NCBI GenBank assembly: GCA_041392845.1
Contig: JAWKLG010000016.1
Coordinates: 62,001-126,000 of the forward strand
Reading direction: 5' to 3'
DNA length: 64,000 nucleotides
Source: JAGQWW01 sp041392845
Lineage (GTDB): Bacteria > Bacteroidota > Bacteroidia > Chitinophagales > Saprospiraceae
The notes beneath the pieces are model-generated. The model ran no database searches. It saw nothing but the letters and a program-made list of their open reading frames with translations, and was not told the origin of the DNA. This document shows, one piece after another, positions 9,521-18,034 of the stretch; position 1 is the stretch's first letter, and each line of letters begins with the position of its first letter. The translations under genes and the position numbers were made by a program.

Positions 9521-9580
9521 CAGATTCTGCTGAAGCCCTGCGGGTCCTCTCCGAGAGACCCGCAGTAGACAAGAGTGGAC
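9521..9580. repeat. Dispersed hairpin element (GCGGGTC type), copy 1
   Basis: An inner stem pairs CTGCGGGTC (9538-9546) with GACCCGCAG (9557-9565). It is preceded by TTCTGCT and followed by TAGACAAGAGTGG. Related copies are at 32836-32893 and 33051-33105. Confidence 0.75.
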
Positions 9581-9623
9581 CCTCGTAAATCGTAAACCGT
9601 AAATCGCACATTTTCTTCACGCG

Positions 9624-9680
9624 CCTAGCACCTAGTACCTAGTACCTAGTGCCCAGTACCCAACATCCTAGCACCCAGCA
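9624..9680. repeat. Heptamer array, about eight CCTAGTA-like units
   Basis: Units CCTAGCA, CCTAGTA, CCTAGTG, CCCAGTA and CCCAGCA follow one another with a 7-base period (one unit has an extra base). It ends 44 bp from the stop of the peroxidase gene, on its 3' side. The reverse complement belongs to the same family as the arrays at 44906 and 45024. Confidence 0.85.
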
Positions 9681-9724
9681 TTACTTAAACGGATCTGAAA
9701 ACTTTGGATCATGTCGCCAAAGCA

Positions 9725-10855
9725 TCATCTGATAAGCGTTCCGAGAAATGCGATAACGGCGTCGATTTGTTGCTGGTTTAGGTTTAGTCGAAGTGGTTGT
9801 CCGTTTGGAGTTCTAAGACGTTGATCCAAGGCTGGGCCGTTTCTTGAACTCCGTTTGAATAATGCTCCATGACCTTGTTGTAGGGTACTGAACCTTCCAT
9901 CGTGCATGTACGGACCGGTCATGGAGGTGTTTTTCAAACTTGGAGATTTGAAAATCGTTGTTTCACCTTGATCCAATCCATTGCTCAAGCTATTGGCATT
10001 TAAAGAAAAAGTAGGAGGCTGATGGCAACCTGCACAGCCCAATCCACCCGCTTGTGGGGGATTGATGAACAGATTTTTGCCCTGATTTTCTTCGGCAGTG
10101 AAGTTTGGAAAAGGATTATTCAAACCTGCTCCCGGTTGACCCGGATTGAAAACCTGAGCATATCCTTCATCAAATTTACTACCTGTGCTCACCATACTTC
10201 TGACAAACTGTGCCAAAGCTTTCTGAATGTGATCTTCAGTAATTTCAGGGGTATTGAAGGCCCTTGCAAACAAAACTGCATAGTATGGCAATCTTCTCAT
10301 TCTGGTTATCAAAGAATCCATTCCACCCATGGCAGCAGTAAAGCCCATCTCGGTTCCATCCTGAATCGGCATGGTGGTTTGTTCTTCCAATGTTGCCGCT
10401 CTTTTGTCCCAAAACATATTGTCACCTCCATAATAACGAGCATTCGCCAATCTCATGGAATGAGCGCCTGTCAAACCGCCTTCAAATCCTATGCTTAGAA
10501 CCTCTGCATCTGTAAATCCATTGGATTGTTTATGACAAGAGGCACAAGCTATGGTGCCATTGATACTCAATTGTTTGTCATAAAATAAAACCCTGCCCAG
10601 GGTAGCTCCGGCATCAGTGGTCGGATTGTCATTTGGGGTATTATCCACACCTTGTACATTGGGTCCATTGTAAAATGGAGGAAGGGTGGGATTTGCAAAA
10701 TTGGGCAGGTTGTCCAGGTCGATATCCAGGTAATTGTTGATCAACCAGTTTTCATCCAATTCAAGTCTTGGATCGATGTCTCGGTCACATGAAACCATGA
10801 AAAATGGCAAAAGGAATAGAACCGGGATTAAATTTTTAAAGGCATTTGTGTTCAT
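9725..10855 (-). CDS. Diheme cytochrome c peroxidase (MauG/CcpA family) lipoprotein
   Basis: A lipoprotein of 376 residues. I chose the ATG at 10855 because it places a lipoprotein signal right at the N-terminus (LPFFMVSC, with the lipidated Cys at about residue 24). Two heme motifs are present, CASCH in the N-terminal domain and CAGCH in the C-terminal domain, and the conserved MFWDKRAATLEEQ region lies between them. The family reduces hydrogen peroxide with electrons from cytochromes, or performs MauG-like oxidations. It is monocistronic on the minus strand, with repeats on both sides. Confidence 0.88.
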   Translation of the reverse strand: MNTNAFKNLIPVLFLLPFFMVSCDRDIDPRLELDENWLINNYLDIDLDNLPNFANPTLPPFYNGPNVQGVDNTPNDNPTTDAGATLGRVLFYDKQLSINGTIACASCHKQSNGFTDAEVLSIGFEGGLTGAHSMRLANARYYGGDNMFWDKRAATLEEQTTMPIQDGTEMGFTAAMGGMDSLITRMRRLPYYAVLFARAFNTPEITEDHIQKALAQFVRSMVSTGSKFDEGYAQVFNPGQPGAGLNNPFPNFTAEENQGKNLFINPPQAGGLGCAGCHQPPTFSLNANSLSNGLDQGETTIFKSPSLKNTSMTGPYMHDGRFSTLQQGHGALFKRSSRNGPALDQRLRTPNGQPLRLNLNQQQIDAVIAFLGTLIR

Positions 10856-10943
10856 ACTTAAAAGTGTTACTGGGTAGAAAATTAAATTTTTATCTATTAT
10901 ATAACAGCGCGAATAAATCACTGATTATCTTAAGGTTACGCTA

Positions 10944-11082
10944 TTCGCTTTTCGGCATTCGCTTTTCGCTTTTTAAGTGTAAATCCTAAACGTAAACCGT
11001 AAACCGTAAATTCAACAAATACCAGGCTATAGCTCCCCTAACCTGTTATTCTACTTGTAGTATGGGAGATTCCCATCTAGAA
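10944..11082. repeat. Composite repeat module, copy A (two heptamer arrays plus tail)
   Basis: In plus orientation: four TTCGCTT-type units (10944-10971), then AAATCCT/GTAAACC units (10981-11010), then a tail of about 70 bp containing ACCAGG, CTCCCC, GTTAT, ATGGGAG and CATCTA. The same order of parts recurs at 41276-41430. Both copies lie just 3' of a minus-strand gene, here the Spy-like gene. Confidence 0.75.
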
Positions 11083-11090
11083 ACTTAAGG

Positions 11091-11561
11091 TTATCTGGGG
11101 CCACCTGGAGGTGGAGGTTTGGGTATTGATTCCAGGAATAAGTTTCCAAGTTGCTTTTGCTGGTTCTGATTACAAACTGCTTTCAATTGCAGATAATGTT
11201 CTGCCAGTTTTTGGTCGATTTCCAAATCAACATTTGCAGCCAGTCTCGCGAGAGAATCCACTAAATTTCTATCAGTTTGTTCTCTGGTAAGTGCTTCAAA
11301 CATGGATTCTTTGCTCGCTTTACGCTTTTCGTTGAGCTGTCGAACCTCTTTCCTGTGGTTTTCAATCAAAGTTTTGAATTGATTACTTTGATTTTCATCC
11401 AGTTGTAATTCTTTTTGAAAATAATCTACCAAAACTTCTACCCCTTTGGGCGGAGGACCGGGATGCTTTGGACGCACCCACAAAAGCAAAAGGCTAACGA
11501 TATTCAACAAAATCAAAATGCCAAATACCCATTTCCAGACCTTAGGTAAAGCATTCATCAT
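11091..11561 (-). CDS. Spy/CpxP-like membrane-anchored periplasmic protein
   Basis: A protein of 156 residues with one N-terminal membrane helix (about residues 10-27), then a proline-rich linker and a long, charged helical region (residues about 40-135) ending in a Pro-rich tail. This matches the Spy/CpxP or heavy-metal-sensor-like family, whose members act as periplasmic chaperones or feedback sensors of envelope stress. It is the last gene of a tight three-gene operon (2-bp gap to the previous gene) headed by an ECF sigma factor, so it probably participates in or reports on that regulation. Confidence 0.7.
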   Translation of the reverse strand: MMNALPKVWKWVFGILILLNIVSLLLLWVRPKHPGPPPKGVEVLVDYFQKELQLDENQSNQFKTLIENHRKEVRQLNEKRKASKESMFEALTREQTDRNLVDSLARLAANVDLEIDQKLAEHYLQLKAVCNQNQQKQLGNLFLESIPKPPPPGGPR

Positions 11562-11563
11562 AT

Positions 11564-11878
11564 TTATCTTTTTTGAAATTGGTCATAGATGTCACCACTT
11601 TGGTTCAATTGGTAAAATTGACCTACCGGATTTTCCTGTTTCATCCCGGATTTCATGGTGTTGTTTTTATAAAAAATAGAAAAGACATTCAAACCGATAA
11701 GCAAAACCATTCCTGCTGCGATGGCCGGAAGTAAAGGAGAGAACCCGGTCCTGCCCTCAGCTTTCATTTTTTGAATTACCTGCTCTGCAAATCCTTCTTT
11801 GGCCGTTACGCTTCCAATGGAATCCAACAGATTCAGGGTGTCTTCTACTTCTTTTTGAATGCGATCTTCGCGGTTCAT
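11564..11878 (-). CDS. Small single-pass membrane protein, probable anti-sigma factor
   Basis: A protein of 104 residues: a soluble, charged N-terminal half (cytoplasmic by inference), one membrane helix at about residues 50-68, and a short outer tail. No zinc anti-sigma HXXXCXXC motif is visible, so assignment rests on position: it starts 3 bp after the sigma factor gene and precedes the Spy-like gene, the usual sigma / anti-sigma / sensor order. Function is inferred from context only. Confidence 0.55.
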   Translation of the reverse strand: MNREDRIQKEVEDTLNLLDSIGSVTAKEGFAEQVIQKMKAEGRTGFSPLLPAIAAGMVLLIGLNVFSIFYKNNTMKSGMKQENPVGQFYQLNQSGDIYDQFQKR

Positions 11879-11881
11879 TAT

Positions 11882-12457
11882 TTATGTGATTTCATTTTTA
11901 AAAAAATTGGTCAGGTCTGTTTTTAAATTCTTTTTAGCCCTGACCAATAAGGATTCTACTGCTGATACCGTGGTATCCATGATGGATGCTATTTCTTTGT
12001 TGCTCAATCCCTCCATCCTGGAAAATACCACGGCAGCAGCTTGATTGTCCGGTAATCTTCTGATGGAATCAAAGAGCACTTTTGCCCTTTCTTTTTGTTC
12101 CATCTGGATGCCCGGATGATCTAACGGGATTTCTACACTCACTTTTTCGAGACTCAATATTTGCAGCAATCCTCCTCTTTTTGCTCTTCTCCGGTTTCTC
12201 AAATATTCCAGGCATTTGGTAGAAGCTATTCTGTACAACCAGGTGCTCAGTTTGGCGTCTTCTCTGAAGCCTTGAACAGACCGATATACCTCTACAAATA
12301 CCTCCTGAGAAAGATCTTCTGCGTCTTGTAAGTTGGGAACGAAACCAAGGCAGGTATTCAAAATCCTGTCCTGATACGTCAGGACCAGCGTTTTAAATGC
12401 CTTTTCAGAACCGTTTTTCAGTTCTGAAATCAATGATTTTTCGTTCGCCAAACTCAC
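11882..12457 (-). CDS. ECF-family RNA polymerase sigma factor
   Basis: A protein of 191 residues with sigma-70 region 2 (DAEDLSQEVFVEVYRSV, then KLSTWLYRIASTKCLEYLRNRRR) and a region 4 helix-turn-helix (VVFSRMEGLSNKEIASIMDTTVSAVESLLVRAKKNL). Region 3 is absent, as expected for extracytoplasmic-function sigma factors. It heads a three-gene minus-strand operon with tiny intergenic gaps, implying translational coupling with its regulators. It is divergent from the sdh operon. Confidence 0.9.
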   Translation of the reverse strand: MSLANEKSLISELKNGSEKAFKTLVLTYQDRILNTCLGFVPNLQDAEDLSQEVFVEVYRSVQGFREDAKLSTWLYRIASTKCLEYLRNRRRAKRGGLLQILSLEKVSVEIPLDHPGIQMEQKERAKVLFDSIRRLPDNQAAAVVFSRMEGLSNKEIASIMDTTVSAVESLLVRAKKNLKTDLTNFFKNEIT

Positions 12458-12598
12458 TTGCTTTATTGGTTGGATGCCATTGGAAAAGAAACCATGCGCT
12501 GAAATTCACTTTTTTTTAAAAAATATTTCAATCAGTGGCTTAATGTTAATTTTTATTAATTCTAAATAAGAAAAGTAACATAAAATCTATAAACCCAG

Positions 12599-12630
12599 AT
12601 TGGTCAAATCCGCTTATACTCTTAGTTTTG
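12599..12630 (+). promoter_or_regulatory. Promoter of the sdhCA operon
   Basis: The -33 element ATTG (12599-12602) and the -7 box TAGTTTTG (12623-12630, exact TANNTTTG) are separated by 20 bp. The leader to the sdhC ATG would be about 65 nt. The same ATTG-N20 geometry occurs at 46632. Confidence 0.6.
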
Positions 12631-12702
12631 CGAACTTCGCATTTCCTTCTGAGAAGCAGAAGGATTAAACACACATTCAGAATCAAAATTCAACCTCAAT
12701 CT

Positions 12703-13395
12703 ATGAGTTGGTTCTCGCATTTTTTGACGACTTCCATCGGAAGAAAATTAATCATGAGCCTTACAGGGTTGTTCCTAATCCTGTTTTTGGTAGTGCACCT
12801 TGTCGGAAACCTGCAATTGTTGCTGGACGATGGCGGGGAAAAGTTCAACATGTACGCACACTTCATGACCCAAAATCCTTTGATAAAGACTATTTCTTAT
12901 TCTTTGTATGCATTTATCCTGATTCACGCTTTTCAGGGATTTGCCTTATGGAGAAAAAACAGAAATGCAAGAGGAGTTGGTTACGCAGTCAATAATACCC
13001 GTGCTGTAGGCACAAGCGCATTCGCTTCCAAAAACATGGGATGGCTGGGTACGGTGATTTTCATTTCATACTAATTCACATGTACCAGTTTTGGTTGCAG
13101 ATGAAAATGGGAGCTGTAACCAATGGCTACATACGGAGAGGACACGGTTAAAAACCTTTACGAGCCTGTAAAAATCGCCTTCTCGAACATAGGTTTTGTC
13201 GCATTTTATGTTGTATCGATGATCATCATTGGCATCCACCTTTGGCATGGATTCCAGTCGTCCTTCCAGACTTTGGGATTGAATCATAAAAAATATACCC
13301 CTTTCATCAAGGGATTGGGAAAGGTTTACTCGGTAGTAATTCCTTTCTTATTTGCGTTGATTCCGATTTTGTTCTTTTTAGGAATCAAATTCTAA
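12703..13395 (+). pseudogene. sdhC: Succinate dehydrogenase cytochrome b subunit, broken by two compensating indels
   Basis: The membrane anchor that binds heme b and quinone for complex II. The frame from 12703 reads normally to GTVIFI, then hits a stop at 13072. The neighbouring frame carries FILIHMYQFWLQMKMGAV from 13065, and the original frame resumes at 13123 with MATYGEDTVKNLYEPVK. Adding one T in the run near 13064 and removing one A near 13122 restores a 230-residue protein of normal length with its five-helix pattern, ending FHLWHGFQSS-type motifs and all. The next gene is sdhA. A sequencing or assembly error is more likely than a true double mutation. Confidence 0.85.
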
Positions 13396-13437
13396 ACCGC
13401 ATCAACCAATTTTTAAAGCAATCAAACCACAATATAC

Positions 13438-15411
13438 ATGGCACTGAACGGAAAAATTCCAGAAGGAAAACTTTCAGAAAAGTGGACCAAATACAAATCA
13501 GAATGTCCAATCGTTGCTCCGCACAACAAACGAAAACTGGACATCATTGTAGTCGGAACCGGTTTGGCGGGTGCATCAGCAGCTGCTTCATTGGCAGAGT
13601 TGGGCTACAAGGTCAAAGCTTTTACTTTCCATGATTCTCCAAGAAGGGCGCACTCCATTGCAGCTCAGGGAGGTATCAACGCCGCTAAAAACTACGCCAA
13701 CGATGGTGACAGTGTTTGGAGGTTGTTTTACGATACCATCAAAGGAGGCGATTACCGTTCACGCGAGGCCAACGTACACCGTTTGGCAGAAGTGAGTGCC
13801 AATATCATCGACCAGTGTGTTGCGCAGGGAGTTCCTTTCGCACGTGAATATGGTGGATTGTTGGAGACCCGTTCTTTTGGTGGTGTGCAGGTAAGTAGAA
13901 CTTTCTACGCCCGTGGTCAGACTGGTCAGCAATTGTTGATTGGAGCCTACCAGGCACTTTCCCGTCAGATTTCTTTGGGTCAGGTTGAGATGTTCAACCG
14001 TCATGAAATGATGGATTTGGTTATGGTTGACGGAAAAGCAAGAGGAATCATCGCCAGAAACCTTTTGAACGGTAAGCTGGAAAGATTCTCAGCTCATGCG
14101 GTTGTTTTGGCTACCGGAGGATATGGAAACGTATTCTACCTCTCTACCAATGCGATGAACTGTAACGTTACAGCTGCCTGGAGAACCGTGAAACGAGGTG
14201 CTTTGATGGCCAATCCATGTTTTACCCAGATTCACCCAACCTGTATTCCACAGTCCGGTGAATACCAGTCCAAACTGACCTTGATGTCAGAAAGTTTGCG
14301 TAACGATGGTAGGGTATGGGTGCCTAAGAAAAAAGAAGACGCACAGGCGATTAGAGAAGGCAGAAAAAAGGGGAATGAGATCCCTGAAGCGGACAGAGAT
14401 TACTATTTGGAGAGGAGATATCCATCCTTTGGTAACCTGGTACCACGTGACGTGGCTTCCAGAGCGGCGAAGGTGGTTTGTGATGAAGGATACGGAGTAG
14501 CCAAAACAGGATTGGCAGTTTATTTGGATTTTGCAGCAGCCATCGAACGTTATGGAAAATCCAAAGCCCATGCTGCAGGTTTGCACAATCCTGACAAAGC
14601 GACCATCACTAAATTGGGTGAAGAAGTAGTAGAAGAAAAGTACGGGAACCTTTTCGAAATGTACGAGAAGATCACCGGCGACAATCCATACAAAACTCCT
14701 ATGATGATTTATCCTGCCGTTCACTACACCATGGGTGGACTTTGGGTAGATTACAACTTGCAGACCAACATTTCAGGTTTGTTTGCAGCGGGAGAAGCCA
14801 ACTTTAGCGACCACGGTGCAAACCGTTTGGGAGCTTCGGCCTTGATGCAAGGATTGGCGGACGGATATTTTGTTTTGCCTTACACCATTGGTACCTATTT
14901 GGATGGTGAAATCAAAACTCCAAAGATCGACACCAACCTTCCTGAATTTGAGGCTGCGGAGAAAGCTACCCAGGAAAGAATCAACAAGTTGATGTCCATC
15001 AAAGGAAGCAAGTCAGTAGAAAGTTTCCACCGCCAGTTGGGTAAAATCATGTGGGAATACTGCGGTATGGCCAGAAATGCAGAAGGTTTGCAAAAGGCCA
15101 AAACGATGATCCGCGAATTGAGAGAAGAATTCTGGAGAGACGTTTTTGTACCTGGTTCTGCCAACGAATTCAATCCTGAGTTGGAAAAAGCACACCGCGT
15201 AGCCGACTTCCTTGAACTGGGTGAGATGATGGTAGTAGATGCCTACAACAGAAACGAAAGTTGTGGTGGTCACTTCCGCGAAGAGTACCAAAATGAAGAG
15301 GCGAAGCCAAGCGTAACGACGAAGACTATACTTACGTTGCAGCCTGGGAGTGGACAGACACCAAAGGAGATCCTATCCTACACAAAGAAGACCTGGTATT
15401 CGACAATGTAG
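13438..15411 (+). CDS. sdhA: Succinate dehydrogenase flavoprotein subunit (C-terminus frameshifted)
   Basis: The FAD-binding catalytic subunit of complex II. The N-terminal FAD fold (VVGTGLAGASAAASLAELG), the flavin-linking region HSIAAQGGINAAKNY and the capping domain are intact up to about residue 620. After GGHFREEYQNEE the frame is wrong: the last 36 residues do not look like SdhA. Reading one base shifted from 15301 gives EAKRNDEDYTYVAAWEW and ends LKTRSYK at 15437, the normal SdhA tail. One G is therefore missing from the GG run at 15300-15301. A strong terminator follows at 15474. The iron-sulfur subunit gene sdhB, usually next in Bacteroidota, is absent here. Confidence 0.9.
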   Translation: MALNGKIPEGKLSEKWTKYKSECPIVAPHNKRKLDIIVVGTGLAGASAAASLAELGYKVKAFTFHDSPRRAHSIAAQGGINAAKNYANDGDSVWRLFYDTIKGGDYRSREANVHRLAEVSANIIDQCVAQGVPFAREYGGLLETRSFGGVQVSRTFYARGQTGQQLLIGAYQALSRQISLGQVEMFNRHEMMDLVMVDGKARGIIARNLLNGKLERFSAHAVVLATGGYGNVFYLSTNAMNCNVTAAWRTVKRGALMANPCFTQIHPTCIPQSGEYQSKLTLMSESLRNDGRVWVPKKKEDAQAIREGRKKGNEIPEADRDYYLERRYPSFGNLVPRDVASRAAKVVCDEGYGVAKTGLAVYLDFAAAIERYGKSKAHAAGLHNPDKATITKLGEEVVEEKYGNLFEMYEKITGDNPYKTPMMIYPAVHYTMGGLWVDYNLQTNISGLFAAGEANFSDHGANRLGASALMQGLADGYFVLPYTIGTYLDGEIKTPKIDTNLPEFEAAEKATQERINKLMSIKGSKSVESFHRQLGKIMWEYCGMARNAEGLQKAKTMIRELREEFWRDVFVPGSANEFNPELEKAHRVADFLELGEMMVVDAYNRNESCGGHFREEYQNEEAKPSVTTKTILTLQPGSGQTPKEILSYTKKTWYSTM

Positions 15412-15473
15412 AATTGAAAACCAGAAGCTACAAATAAGATTAAGTTTTAGATTAGAGATATTTGATTTTGGAT

Positions 15474-15505
15474 AAAACGGCGCTGCGAGGCGCCGTTTTT
15501 TATTT
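15474..15505 (+). terminator. Intrinsic terminator of the sdh operon
   Basis: A perfect 10-bp stem (AAAACGGCGC with GCGCCGTTTT), loop TGCGAG, followed by further T residues. It lies 37 bp past the restored sdhA stop at 15437. Confidence 0.85.
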
Positions 15506-15521
15506 GATGTAATCCAAAATG

Positions 15522-15549
15522 GTAGGTCAACGGCATGCCGTTGACCTAC
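15522..15549. repeat. Perfect 28-bp palindrome with GGCATGCC core
   Basis: GTAGGTCAACGGCA is followed by its exact reverse complement. It shares the GGCATGCC centre and the flanking GTAGG/CCTAC with the elements at 9441 and 33246. It sits in the gap between the sdh terminator and the stop of the convergent gene (15560). Confidence 0.85.
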
Positions 15550-15559
15550 TAGATTTTTA

Positions 15560-17461
15560 TTAATTTTTCATGAAAACAAACGGATGTTTAGTCTCAACTC
15601 CATTCAACGAAATCGTCAAAATATAATGACCTGAATGGCTCAATATATCAGCAACATTAAGTTGTAGTTGAGCCTGTTCCACTTTTTGGGAAGGATAGAC
15701 TTTTTCAAGTTGGCCAAGTGAATTGTGAATGGATAAGTCCATATTTTCATTCAAAAAGTCAGTTAAATCAAGTGTCAAAAGAGAACTTGTTGGATTTGGA
15801 TATATTTTTACTCCATAGTTATTTGAAGTCGTAATTTCTCCCATTCTGAAGTTTCCATTACAACTAATTTGATCGCAAGTGCCAATGTAATCTCCATGGT
15901 TTCCTAGGTGCGAATTAATGGCATTGGCATTAATACAGATGGAATGCTTATTAGAAGGATTACCTGGTGGAATGTGGCATATATAGACTTTGTTTCCATT
16001 TCCACATGCCCAATTTGCAACCTGATCTAAATCCACGCAATTTGGAATTCCATCTTGATCATCATCTAAGGTATCGTCGCAGCCCGGCCATTGGTCACAT
16101 ACATCTCCGACACCGTCACAATCTTCATCTCCTTGGTCAGAGTTAGGAATATTAGGGCAGTTGTCAAAACAATCTACGATGCCATCATTATCCTGGTCAA
16201 ATCCTTCATCTATTGTTCCATCGCAATTGTTGTCAAAGCCATCGCAGATTTCCGTGGCACCTGGGTAAATTGTAGGATTGTTGTCATCGCAATCGCCTTG
16301 ACAAGTTGTAAAACCATCACCATCCAAATCAAAGTCCTCATCAATTAATCCATCGCAATCATTGTCCAGGCCATCGCAGGTTTCAGGAGCACCCAAATAG
16401 ATTAAGGAATTGTTGTCATCGCAATCCAAACCATTTAATACATACCCACTAATTGAATCACAACTCCATAAGGTGTCAACAATATTTCCAAATCCATCAC
16501 CATCAGCATCTGCATACCATTTTTGCATTTCAAAGCTCCATTGGACGGTCAACTTAGGTCTTTTGATTGAATCAGATTCATCTGATGAATAATAATAAAG
16601 TGCGCGGTAATAATTTTCATTGTCCAGTTTCCAAATCAAACCATTTCCATTAGGTGAAAAATTATGTACTTGAGAGGTTAAGTCAAGGCTAATGTTGCTT
16701 CCAGAGCAATTTGCTGGTATGGAAAGAATAGATCCTGTTCCACCTGGCTGATTTAACCAAGTCAAGGTATTTTCATCCCAGGAACCTGCAACTGACTGAA
16801 TGGAAGATTCATTCGAACCGGACAAACACCAATTGTGAACCCAAGGTGCAGCGGTTAGCTCCAAAGAAGCATTTGTAATAGTTGCATTGGAGGGAATACT
16901 GGAAAGGTCAAAATCAAAATACTGCCTTAGTTTTCCCGGACTTCCGCTCCAGGTCCAACCCATCACTCCCCACCTTGTAGCAGATCCCTGGTTGTTACCT
17001 TGACGACTGACCTCACTATGAACGTAAGCGTCTTTTCCCTCTACAGGACCAGGTTGTAGAATAAGGACACCTGAATCGACAAATCCATCACAATTATTAT
17101 CAACACCATCGCAAATTTCTTCTGCCCCTGGATTTATAGAAGGATCTGTGTCATCACAATCTCCCTGGCAAGTAGTATAACCATCGCCATCTAAATCAAA
17201 ACCTTCATCTATTTGTCCGTCGCAATTGTTGTCGAGGCCGTCGCAGATTTCAATTCCACCAGAGCCTGGGTTGGTACAAGCATTTGTTAAGATAGCTTCG
17301 TTTTCGCAACAGCCAGTATTACTGGCTATATAACTATTCCCCGAGCCATTAATAAAGTCACAAACTACATTTATGGCACAATCTGATAAGTTTTCATTAT
17401 TCGTAATGTTTAATATTCCTCCAATGAAACTTAAATTAGTTATCCAATTTAAATCCTTCAC
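15560..17461 (-). CDS. C-terminal part of a large secreted repeat protein (MopE-type repeats, DNRLRE-like domain, T9SS sorting domain)
   Basis: The 633-residue frame is probably the downstream part of one gene starting at 18958. It opens with a Recep_L-like leucine-rich end (NLSDCAINVVCDFI, NTGCCEN). Next come several MopE-type motifs of the form EICDGLDNNCDGxID with DCDD, which are calcium- or metal-binding-like. A DNRLRE-like beta domain follows (KDAYVHSEVSRQGNN onward), then more MopE repeats and a Cys-rich stretch. It ends in a T9SS sorting domain (KIYPNPTSSLLTLDL). It is predicted to be exported by the type IX system and attached to or released from the surface. Its first Met is probably internal. 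Confidence 0.7.
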   Translation of the reverse strand: MKDLNWITNLSFIGGILNITNNENLSDCAINVVCDFINGSGNSYIASNTGCCENEAILTNACTNPGSGGIEICDGLDNNCDGQIDEGFDLDGDGYTTCQGDCDDTDPSINPGAEEICDGVDNNCDGFVDSGVLILQPGPVEGKDAYVHSEVSRQGNNQGSATRWGVMGWTWSGSPGKLRQYFDFDLSSIPSNATITNASLELTAAPWVHNWCLSGSNESSIQSVAGSWDENTLTWLNQPGGTGSILSIPANCSGSNISLDLTSQVHNFSPNGNGLIWKLDNENYYRALYYYSSDESDSIKRPKLTVQWSFEMQKWYADADGDGFGNIVDTLWSCDSISGYVLNGLDCDDNNSLIYLGAPETCDGLDNDCDGLIDEDFDLDGDGFTTCQGDCDDNNPTIYPGATEICDGFDNNCDGTIDEGFDQDNDGIVDCFDNCPNIPNSDQGDEDCDGVGDVCDQWPGCDDTLDDDQDGIPNCVDLDQVANWACGNGNKVYICHIPPGNPSNKHSICINANAINSHLGNHGDYIGTCDQISCNGNFRMGEITTSNNYGVKIYPNPTSSLLTLDLTDFLNENMDLSIHNSLGQLEKVYPSQKVEQAQLQLNVADILSHSGHYILTISLNGVETKHPFVFMKN

Positions 17462-18034
17462 TTCACTATTCCCAACAAGATTGAAATGATTTCCAATTGA
17501 GACTCAACCTTCGAAAAATTTGGGAAAATTTTGAACCCTAGTTATGAGAAATGTATAAGTCATTGTCAATACGTTCAAGTTCATCAAAAACCAGTAATAT
17601 CCTCAAGCTTGGTATTGTTATAAAATTGAAAGGTATTGGGAAAGAGAAGGAACATGATGTTTTGGTGCATGAAAAGCATTTAATGAAGCGTTAGAAATAA
17701 TTGAGATGTATGGCATATTAATAGAACTAACATTTCTCAAATCAATCATTTCTAAGTTTGAATTCCCATGAATTTGGATGGCATATCCTGACTTTATAAA
17801 GATAATCCTGAAAAATCTGGAAACTCAGTGTTATTGTATTTGATATAAGAAAACTACTTCCTATTGAAGTTAGATTATTAAAACCAGTAATAGTCTCAAG
17901 GTTGGTATTGTTATAGATCAAAATGTATTGGGAAAAGAGAAGGAACATGCTCAGGAGCATGAAAAGCCTGTAAAGAAGAATTTGAAACAATTGAAATGTA
18001 TTGCATATTACATAGAACTTGACATTTCTCAAAT
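17462..18034 (-). pseudogene. Frame-disrupted middle of the secreted repeat protein gene
   Basis: This stretch carries further copies of the 95-residue repeat encoded by the neighbouring 18035-18958 part, but split among frames (for example YNNTNLETITGFNNLTSIGS in one frame at about 17820-17920). Comparison with the intact copy shows repeated single-base insertions (AACGGG for AACGG; GATTAGATT for GATTGATT). The open frames on both sides are in the same phase (17461 and 18958 differ by a multiple of 3). Either the internal copies have decayed or the assembly is wrong inside near-identical repeats. Confidence 0.65.

Larger units (their letters stand above)
9351..9607. repeat. Three patches of GTAAATC/GTAAACC heptamers
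   Basis: Runs of the 7-base unit GTAAATC or GTAAACC occur at 9351-9366, 9491-9511 and 9583-9607, separated by other repeat elements. The same family recurs at 10981-11010 and 41332-41361. No reading frame here is supported. Confidence 0.8.

Noticed and set aside
9624..9680. CRISPR-like array
   Set aside because: Units are 7 bases with no spacers and degenerate between copies; no cas genes are in the window.
13123..13395. Separate 90-residue membrane protein gene after sdhC
   Set aside because: It is the second half of SdhC, separated only by two single-base indels.
17742..18032. Separate 96-residue protein
   Set aside because: It is an out-of-frame piece of the tandem leucine-rich-like repeat gene, not an independent gene.
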